DNA from: Chitinophagales bacterium
Lineage (GTDB): Bacteria > Bacteroidota > Bacteroidia > Chitinophagales > JABDMM01
Assembly (NCBI GenBank): GCA_013001465.1
Contig: JABDMM010000080.1
Span: 1-45,123, forward strand
Direction of reading: 5' to 3'
DNA length: 45,123 nucleotides
Below, one piece after another: positions 39,508-45,123 of the stretch. Under the pieces are notes generated by a model. That model saw only the letters and a program-made list of their open reading frames with translations, was not told the DNA's origin and searched no databases. A program made the translations under genes and the position numbers. Numbering within the stretch: the stretch's first letter is position 1; the number at the start of each line of letters is the position of its first letter.

Positions 39508-40221
39508 ATGTTTAAAAGAAACCTTCCTAATTACATCACTTCGATCAATCTCCTTTGTGGAATTTCTGCTATCGTTTCTTTTGCCTACCTCGATGACAGG
39601 TTACGATATATTCCGGTATTGGTACTTATTGGGTTAGTTGCAGATTTTTTGGATGGATTTGTTGCCAGAATTACGAAGAGTGCATCGGAAATAGGGAAGC
39701 AACTCGATTCTCTGGCTGATCTTGTAACTTTCGGAGTAGTTCCCGGGTTGATCGCGGTTTACTTCCTTAAAAGTGATCCATTTCAGATTGAGGCCATTGA
39801 AAGTTTAAATCTGGCTCTGTTAGGACTTCTGATCCCCGTTTTTACAGCCTGGAGACTAGCAAAATTTAATGTAGATGGCGGGAACTACAAGCATTTTAAA
39901 GGTTTAGCCAGTCCTGCCAATGCCATTTATTATGTTGGACTTATTTTCCTTCCAGATTCTCAATTCTCATTTTTTATAGATCCTATCTTTTTAGTATCGG
40001 CGGTATTTTTACTCAGTGCACTACTGGTAAGTAACTTGCCAATGTTTAATATGAAGTTTGATAATTTTAAATGGAAAGGCAATGAGATCCGTTTTCTTTA
40101 TCTTTTCGTTGTGATCTCATTACTACTTTTTTTCGGACTGCAAGCGATAAGTCTTTGCATAATTGCTTATATCTTTATGTCAATGATCAATAACCTCTTT
40201 AAAAATGAAATTCAAAGCTGA
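39508..40221 (+). CDS. pssA: CDP-diacylglycerol-serine O-phosphatidyltransferase
   Basis: 237 residues, several membrane helices. The CDP-alcohol phosphotransferase motif Asp-Gly-x2-Ala-Arg-x8-Gly-x3-Asp-x3-Asp is complete (Asp49, Gly50, Ala53, Arg54, Gly63, Asp67, Asp71). The length and the N-terminal Asn-Leu-Cys-like lead-in fit the PssA type, giving phosphatidylserine and, after decarboxylation, phosphatidylethanolamine. It overlaps purS by 17 bases. Confidence 0.92.
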   Translation: MFKRNLPNYITSINLLCGISAIVSFAYLDDRLRYIPVLVLIGLVADFLDGFVARITKSASEIGKQLDSLADLVTFGVVPGLIAVYFLKSDPFQIEAIESLNLALLGLLIPVFTAWRLAKFNVDGGNYKHFKGLASPANAIYYVGLIFLPDSQFSFFIDPIFLVSAVFLLSALLVSNLPMFNMKFDNFKWKGNEIRFLYLFVVISLLLFFGLQAISLCIIAYIFMSMINNLFKNEIQS

Positions 40222-40465
40222 AATAACTATCATGCCACTCAAAGAATTGCTGGATCCACAAGGGAAAGCTGTGCTGCATGGATTACATAATCTGGGATTC
40301 TCAAAGATAGAATCTGTACGAATAGGGAAGCATATTCACATCGAAGTTGATGCAGATAGCAAGTCATCTGCCGAAGCTCAGGTAGAAGATGCGTGTAAAA
40401 AATTACTGGCAAATCCTGTGATGGAATCCTATTCCTACGAGATCGAGGAGCTGATGAATGTCTAA
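40205..40465 (+). CDS. purS: phosphoribosylformylglycinamidine synthase subunit PurS
   Basis: 86 residues, the normal PurS length. Lys-Phe-x-Ala-Glu-Ile-x-Ile-Met-Pro-Leu-Lys-Glu-Leu-Leu-Asp-Pro-Gln-Gly is the family N-terminus, and Val-Arg-Ile-Gly-Lys-His-Ile-x-Ile follows. PurS bridges PurL and PurQ in the FGAM synthase complex of purine synthesis. purL and purQ are not in the window; its overlap with pssA and rsmI (8 bases) shows only co-expression. Confidence 0.93.
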   Translation: MKFKAEITIMPLKELLDPQGKAVLHGLHNLGFSKIESVRIGKHIHIEVDADSKSSAEAQVEDACKKLLANPVMESYSYEIEELMNV

Positions 40466-41129
40466 ACTGTATGTCATCCCTACACCTATAGGTAATCTGG
40501 AAGATGTTACTTTCAGAGCCATTCGATTGTTAAAGGAAGTAGATGAAGTATATGCAGAAGATACCCGGCAAAGTCAAAAGCTATTAAGACATTACGGCAT
40601 CGATCGTAAGCTCTATTCTTACCATAAATTCAGTGAGCGTAAAAATGTTCCATCTATGATCGACAAGATAAGGAGTGGAATGGAATTGGCGCTCATTTCA
40701 GACGCGGGTACTCCCGGTATTAGTGATCCGGGATTTATATTGGTGAAAGAATGCGTCGATGCAGGAATTGAAATTGACTGCTTACCTGGCCCCGTCGCCT
40801 TTGTACCTGCACTTGTGATGTCGGGGATCGATACCAGTTATTTTACCTTTGTTGGATTTCTTCCGCATAAAAAAGGGAGACAGACTCAATTACAAAAGCT
40901 GAACGAAGTAGACGGAACACTCGTACTTTATGAATCGCCTCACAGGATCGTGAAGTCGTTGACTCAGCTTAAAGAATTTTTAGGAGATCGGAATGCCGCT
41001 GTAGTTAGGGAGATAAGCAAGATCTATCAGGAAACAGTTCGAGGAAGCCTGTCTGAATTAATTGATACATTTGAAAATAAAACTCCGAAAGGAGAATTTG
41101 TAATAGTAATAGCAGATGTCAAAAGTTGA
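40458..41129 (+). CDS. rsmI: 16S rRNA (cytidine1402-2'-O)-methyltransferase
   Basis: 223 residues. Tetrapyrrole-methylase-like fold with the RsmI signatures Tyr-Val-Ile-Pro-Thr-Pro-Ile-Gly-Asn-Leu-Glu-Asp (5-16), Ala-Glu-Asp-Thr-Arg, Tyr-His-Lys, Ser-Asp-Ala-Gly-Thr-Pro-Gly-Ile-Ser-Asp-Pro-Gly and Tyr-Glu-Ser-Pro-His-Arg. It methylates the 2'-OH of C1402 in the decoding centre. Length is shorter than E. coli RsmI because the small C-terminal domain is missing, common in Bacteroidota. It overlaps ppk by 14 bases. Confidence 0.94.
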   Translation: MSKLYVIPTPIGNLEDVTFRAIRLLKEVDEVYAEDTRQSQKLLRHYGIDRKLYSYHKFSERKNVPSMIDKIRSGMELALISDAGTPGISDPGFILVKECVDAGIEIDCLPGPVAFVPALVMSGIDTSYFTFVGFLPHKKGRQTQLQKLNEVDGTLVLYESPHRIVKSLTQLKEFLGDRNAAVVREISKIYQETVRGSLSELIDTFENKTPKGEFVIVIADVKS

Positions 41130-43242
41130 AAACATGGAAAGTTCAAACGAAGCCGTGATCCCTGTAGAAGGGAAAAAGAAAAGGAAGGCTAAGAAACCAT
41201 ATGTAAACAGGGAGTTAAGCTGGTTAAGTTTTAATGGCAGGGTACTGCAAGAAGCTGCTGATCCCGCTGTACCATTGATAGAGCGAATTCGATTTCTTGG
41301 AATTTTCTCGAACAATCAGGATGAATTTTTTCGGGTTCGTGTTGCTACGATCAGAAGGATTACGGTACTCGGCGACAAAGGAGGAAAAGCCGTCCTCGGA
41401 ATGAAGCCCAAGAAGGTTCTTAAAGAGATACAGAAAAAAGTACTTGCTCAAAAGGATCATTTTGAAACTATTTACAATAGTATTCTAAAGGAATTGAGAA
41501 AAGAAAAGATCTTCATCATCAATGAAGACCAGCTTTCGAAGATGCAACAAGAGAAGGTCAAAGCATATTTTTTGGAGAAAGTGCGTCCATCTCTGGTCCC
41601 GATCATGCTGAGTTATGCACCGTTCTTCCCATACCTGGATGAAAGCTCTATCTATCTTGGAATTAAAATGAAACGGAAGGTCAATGATGAAGTGGTATAT
41701 GCACTCATCGAGATACCTACTCATCTGTCACGTTTCCTCGTTATGAGCGGAAGGCGTAATGGCAACTACATTATATTGCTCGATGATATTATTCGATTCA
41801 ATCTCCCCGAGATCTTTGCTGCATTCGGATATTGTGATTTTGAAGCCTACACGATAAAGCTCACGAGAGATGCTGAGCTGGACATGGATAACGACATATC
41901 GATCAGTTTTATAGAACGGATATCTAAAGGTGTAAAACGACGAGATCACGGCGATCTGGTTCGCTTTATACATGATGCAACACTGCCGGTAGATCTGCTG
42001 GAGTTCCTCCTTCAGCAACTCGGATTCAGCTTAGAAGATAATCTCATACCGGCAGGACGATACCATAACTTCAAAGACTTCATGAAGTTTCCCAGAGTGG
42101 GAAGCGATGACCTGTTTTACAGGAACATGCCGCCATTAGCGATCAAGAATCTAAGTCATAACGAAAGCATCCTTTCCCAGATAGATAAGGGTGATATTAT
42201 CATGCACTATCCTTACAACACCTTTACATATTTCATAGACCTGTTGCGTGAAGCAGCGATCGATCCTACCGTTACCGCGATCAAGATGACGGTATACAGA
42301 CTTGCGGATGATTCAATGATAATCAATAGCCTCATCAATGCCGCAAAGAATGGAAAGGAAGTGACCGTAGTGATGGAATTGAGAGCCCGATTCGATGAGA
42401 CAGCTAATATTGCCTGGGCAAAAGAACTTGAGGCAGCTGGAGCTAAAGTGATCTTCGGAATACCCGGATTGAAAGTTCATAGTAAACTCTGCCTGGTAAC
42501 CAAAAAAGAAGGGAAAAAGATCAAGCGGTATACCAACGTGACGACAGGCAATTTCAATGAAGTCACAGCAAATTTTTATTGCGACCACTCATTGTTAACC
42601 GCCGACAAAAGGATCACGCTTGAGGTAGATAAAATATTCCAGTTTTTTGAGAACAACTATAAAACAGTTAATCCCAAACACCTAATCCTGTCACCTGCTC
42701 AGACCAGGAAGAAGTTCAACGCCATGATCTCAACTGAGATCCGCAATGCAAAGGCGGGGAAGAAAGCATTTATCTTCCTTAAGATGAACAACCTGGTGGA
42801 TAAAGACATGATCAATAAACTCTACGAAGCCAGTCAGGCAGGCGTTCAAATCAAACTCATCATCAGAAGTACCTGTTCATTGATTCCTAATGTCCCCGGA
42901 CTTAGCGAGAATATCGAGGCTATAAGTATTGTAGATCGATTTCTGGAACATGCGAGATTGTTTTATTTCTATAACGATGGGGAAGACAGAATGTACATGA
43001 GCTCAGCTGATTGGATGACAAGGAACCTGGATACAAGAGTAGAAGTGAGTTGTCCGATCTACGACAAGAACATCAGGAAGCAGTTATTGGATATCCTGAA
43101 TATTCAGTGGATGGATAATGTGAAGGCAAGAACATTGGAAGAACAGGAATCAAACCATTATCGAAAAAACAAAAAAAGGAAAAAGATACGGGCACAATAC
43201 GAGATCTATGATTATGTGAGAAAGTTGAACGCAAAAAAATAA
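41116..43242 (+). CDS. ppk1: polyphosphate kinase 1
   Basis: 708 residues, usual PPK1 length. N-terminal domain starts Asn-Arg-Glu-Leu-Ser-Trp-Leu-Ser-Phe-Asn; head and two phospholipase-D-like domains follow. The autophosphorylated histidine is His455 in Lys-Val-His-Ser-Lys, and the second active-site histidine is His612 in Glu-His-Ala-Arg-Leu-Phe-Tyr-Phe. It polymerises ATP gamma-phosphate to polyphosphate. The first ~30 residues are a basic Lys/Arg extension. It is followed after six bases by a polyphosphatase-type gene, so synthesis and breakdown genes are paired. Confidence 0.96.
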   Translation: MSKVENMESSNEAVIPVEGKKKRKAKKPYVNRELSWLSFNGRVLQEAADPAVPLIERIRFLGIFSNNQDEFFRVRVATIRRITVLGDKGGKAVLGMKPKKVLKEIQKKVLAQKDHFETIYNSILKELRKEKIFIINEDQLSKMQQEKVKAYFLEKVRPSLVPIMLSYAPFFPYLDESSIYLGIKMKRKVNDEVVYALIEIPTHLSRFLVMSGRRNGNYIILLDDIIRFNLPEIFAAFGYCDFEAYTIKLTRDAELDMDNDISISFIERISKGVKRRDHGDLVRFIHDATLPVDLLEFLLQQLGFSLEDNLIPAGRYHNFKDFMKFPRVGSDDLFYRNMPPLAIKNLSHNESILSQIDKGDIIMHYPYNTFTYFIDLLREAAIDPTVTAIKMTVYRLADDSMIINSLINAAKNGKEVTVVMELRARFDETANIAWAKELEAAGAKVIFGIPGLKVHSKLCLVTKKEGKKIKRYTNVTTGNFNEVTANFYCDHSLLTADKRITLEVDKIFQFFENNYKTVNPKHLILSPAQTRKKFNAMISTEIRNAKAGKKAFIFLKMNNLVDKDMINKLYEASQAGVQIKLIIRSTCSLIPNVPGLSENIEAISIVDRFLEHARLFYFYNDGEDRMYMSSADWMTRNLDTRVEVSCPIYDKNIRKQLLDILNIQWMDNVKARTLEEQESNHYRKNKKRKKIRAQYEIYDYVRKLNAKK

Positions 43243-43248
43243 TACGAT

Positions 43249-44148
43249 TTGAAGCTTTATAAGTTAGCAGCCATAGATATTGGATCAAATGCAGTGAGAT
43301 TGCTCGTCAAAAACGTTATCGAGAGAAATCGAAAAATTTATTACCGCAAGTCGTCGCTGATCAGGATCCCGATCCGTCTGGGTGAGGAAGCGTTCTTAAA
43401 AGGAAAGATATCTGTTAAAACCAGGAATAATCTTGTGGAGACGATGATCGCGTTTAAGTATTTAATGAAGGCCCAGGATGTGATGAAATATAAAGGAGCT
43501 GCAACATCCGCCATGAGGGAAGCATCGAACGGGGCAGATATCGTGAAAGAAATCAAAAAGAAGAGTGGTATCGGCATCGACATTATCGACGGTAAAGAGG
43601 AAGCAAGAATATTGTATAGTACGCATATCGCTCAACAGTTAAACATTGATAAAGTCTATTTATACGTTGATGTAGGAGGAGGAAGTACCGAACTGACGTT
43701 GTTTGCCGAGAAAAATCCGAAAGTGACCGAGTCATTCAATATAGGGACGCTGCGAATTTTGAATAAAACGGTGAAAAAGAAAGATTGGAAAGTGATGCAA
43801 GACTGGATAGCAAATGCGATCAAGACATATAAGCCAGACTCTCTGATCGGTTCCGGAGGTAATATTAACAGAGCGTTTAAGATGATAGGATCGATAGAAG
43901 GAAAATACGTAACGCGCTATAACCTTGACCAGTTGAAGTCTCATGTTCAATCCTATTCTTATGAGAGAAGAGTGCTTGAGTTAGATATGCGACCGGATAG
44001 GGCAGATGTTATCGTACCCGCTTTGAGCATCTTCACCAATGTAATGGAATGGTCGGACTGCGATAAAATATTCGTGCCTAAAATGGGACTTGCAGATGGT
44101 TTGATCCGGATCCAGTATGAAAAATATGCTGCCAGAAAACAGAAGTAA
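43249..44148 (+). CDS. Ppx/GppA phosphatase family protein
   Basis: 299 residues beginning at TTG 43249. The preceding in-frame triplet series meets the ppk1 stop two codons upstream, and no ATG lies between; the family N-terminus Ala-Ala-Ile-Asp-Ile-Gly-Ser-Asn-Ala-Val-Arg follows at once, so TTG is well supported. ASKHA fold: Thr-Ser-Ala-Met-Arg-Glu, Gly-x-Glu-Glu-Ala-Arg and Val-Asp-Val-Gly-Gly-Gly-Ser-Thr-Glu are present. It hydrolyses polyphosphate and/or pppGpp; the C-terminal domain of long Ppx is absent, as in GppA-like short forms. Adjacent ppk1 favours exopolyphosphatase. Confidence 0.9.
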   Translation: MKLYKLAAIDIGSNAVRLLVKNVIERNRKIYYRKSSLIRIPIRLGEEAFLKGKISVKTRNNLVETMIAFKYLMKAQDVMKYKGAATSAMREASNGADIVKEIKKKSGIGIDIIDGKEEARILYSTHIAQQLNIDKVYLYVDVGGGSTELTLFAEKNPKVTESFNIGTLRILNKTVKKKDWKVMQDWIANAIKTYKPDSLIGSGGNINRAFKMIGSIEGKYVTRYNLDQLKSHVQSYSYERRVLELDMRPDRADVIVPALSIFTNVMEWSDCDKIFVPKMGLADGLIRIQYEKYAARKQK

Positions 44149-44169
44149 ACTCAGATATCGGCGTTCTTA

Positions 44170-44187
44170 TACTGTTCATAAACAGTA
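44170..44187. promoter_or_regulatory. 7-bp hairpin between ppx and suhB genes
   Basis: TACTGTT-CATA-AACAGTA is a perfect inverted repeat in the 64-base gap. An AT-rich but not T-only stretch follows, so it is a weak terminator or an operator. Confidence 0.35.
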
Positions 44188-44212
44188 ATTTAAATTTATC
44201 GTAGAATATATC

Positions 44213-45052
44213 ATGAGCAGTATTTATTCTTCATCTTCAACAGCAGCTTTGCAAAAAAACAACGAATTTCAAAAGATCTGCCTCGATGCGATCCCGATCA
44301 TAAAGGAAGCGGGAAAGTTCATTCGGGATGAGTCCACACGGTGGAGCATCAAGGATATTGAAATGAAAGGCCGCAATGATATCGTTACCTATGTAGATAA
44401 GACCTCTCAGCAAATGCTGGTCGATAATCTTTCGAAACTCATTCCGGATTGTGGGTTCATTACAGAAGAAGACGTTACAAAAGACAAAGAAAAAGAGTAT
44501 ACCTGGATCATCGACCCTCTGGATGGTACTACCAACTTTGTTTACGGTATTCCACTATATGCGGTGAGTGTGGCCCTTGCACATAAAGGTAAAACCGTGG
44601 CAGGTATCGTGTATGAGATCAATAATGATGAATGCTTTTACGCGTGGCTCAACGGTGGTTCATATTTAAATGGAAAGCCAATATTGATATCCCAAACAGC
44701 CGAAATTGGTGACGCCATTTTAGCTACCGGAATACCAACATCCAATTTCAGTATGAAACGGCAATATTTTGATTGCCTCACCGATCTGGTAGAGGTAACG
44801 AGAGGCATACGCAGACTTGGTTCTGCCGCAGTCGATCTTTGTTATGTCGCATCAGGCAGGTTTGATCTGTACTTTGAAGTCGGATTGAGTCCGTGGGATG
44901 TTGCTGCAGGAGCTTTGATCGTTGAGGAAGCGGGAGGTGTAGTGAACAGCTTCGACGGAGAAGGGAATTTCTTGAATGGCAGGGAGATTCTTTGTGGGAA
45001 CCGCATGCTTTTTGATTCCTTTAGGGAGATTATTAAACGGTATTTTGAGTAG
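44213..45052 (+). CDS. inositol monophosphatase family protein
   Basis: 279 residues. The metal-dependent phosphatase motifs are clear: Thr-Glu-Glu-Asp (about 83-86), Trp-Ile-Ile-Asp-Pro-Leu-Asp-Gly-Thr-Thr-Asn-Phe (about 97-108) and Trp-Asp-Val-Ala-Ala-Gly-Ala-Leu-Ile-Val-Glu-Glu-Ala-Gly-Gly (about 228-242). It removes phosphate from myo-inositol 1-phosphate or a related sugar phosphate; SuhB-like and CysQ-like members share these motifs. CysQ (PAP phosphatase) would fit the sulfur genes nearby, but the sequence looks closer to IMPase. The first 15 residues are a Ser/Thr-rich extension. Confidence 0.9.
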   Translation: MSSIYSSSSTAALQKNNEFQKICLDAIPIIKEAGKFIRDESTRWSIKDIEMKGRNDIVTYVDKTSQQMLVDNLSKLIPDCGFITEEDVTKDKEKEYTWIIDPLDGTTNFVYGIPLYAVSVALAHKGKTVAGIVYEINNDECFYAWLNGGSYLNGKPILISQTAEIGDAILATGIPTSNFSMKRQYFDCLTDLVEVTRGIRRLGSAAVDLCYVASGRFDLYFEVGLSPWDVAAGALIVEEAGGVVNSFDGEGNFLNGREILCGNRMLFDSFREIIKRYFE

Positions 45053-45123
45053 ATGGGAGTCGGGAGTTGGGAATCGTGAGTCGTAAGTCGTGAGTCGGGA
45101 ATCGGGAATCGGGAATCGGGAGT
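45053..45123. repeat. tandem GGGAATC/GTGAGTC heptamer repeats
   Basis: About ten consecutive seven-base units (GGGAGTC, GGGAATC, GTGAGTC, GTAAGTC variants) run from the last gene's stop to the window edge. The array continues beyond it. It is the longest of the heptamer arrays in this window. Confidence 0.8.

Overview
The window is a piece of a Bacteroidota chromosome. Evidence for this: several genes carry the Gly-x-Tyr plus hydrophobic C-terminal tail of type IX secretion system (T9SS) cargo; recognisable promoters carry the Bacteroidota -7 box TAnnTTTG, sometimes with TTG 19-20 bases upstream; Shine-Dalgarno sequences are mostly absent; SecA is about 1100 residues with the insert usual in this phylum. 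Coding density is high and there is no prophage, transposase or CRISPR array. The class within the phylum cannot be settled by eye (Saprospiria, Chitinophagia or a Cryomorphaceae-like lineage are all possible).

Layout. 1-3301: a tRNA-Pro-like fragment, tRNA-Ser(GCT), then a minus-strand operon DUF4956 membrane protein / HlyD-like adaptor / TolC-like coiled-coil protein. 3425-8143: FKBP-type isomerase, a DUF2805 protein, methylglyoxal synthase, a glyoxalase-fold protein, and a MarR-pirin-unknown-YceI operon with a palindromic operator. 8205-11890: simple heptamer repeats, a decayed T9SS tail, a T9SS cargo protein, an SdiA-regulated-like lipoprotein and an ArsR-ArsI organoarsenical pair. 11955-15855: ExbB/small membrane protein/ExbD/ExbD energy-transduction operon, tRNA-Ser(GGA), TatD and a polysaccharide deacetylase. 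15927-20371: gltX, an acidic protein, a B12-binding domain protein, enoyl-CoA hydratase and fumC. 20478-26400: three secreted multidomain proteins, two of them tandem paralogues. 26454-33446: purD (minus), then secA, deoC, a SPOR protein and an M20 amidohydrolase.

33554-39437 is the most interesting part: a sulfur-assimilation region. cysC-cysD-cysN activate sulfate. They are followed by a separate operon whose products match the sulfur-carrier route to cysteine known from Mycobacterium tuberculosis: a CysM-type synthase, a JAMM/Mec-type metalloprotease, a CysO-type ubiquitin-like carrier with a three-residue tail after Gly-Gly, and an E1-like MoeZ enzyme with a rhodanese domain. Ahead of this operon lies a 19-codon ORF reading Met-Asn-Cys-Cys-Cys-Trp, then a strong intrinsic terminator. 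A segment inside the ORF can pair with the 5' arm of that terminator, so antiterminator and terminator exclude each other. This is the arrangement of a ribosome-controlled cysteine attenuator.

39508-45052 is a co-directional housekeeping run with overlapping genes: pssA, purS, rsmI, ppk1, ppx/gppA-type phosphatase and an inositol-monophosphatase-family gene. The last 70 bases are another heptamer repeat array. All functional statements rest on reading motifs by eye; no database search was possible.
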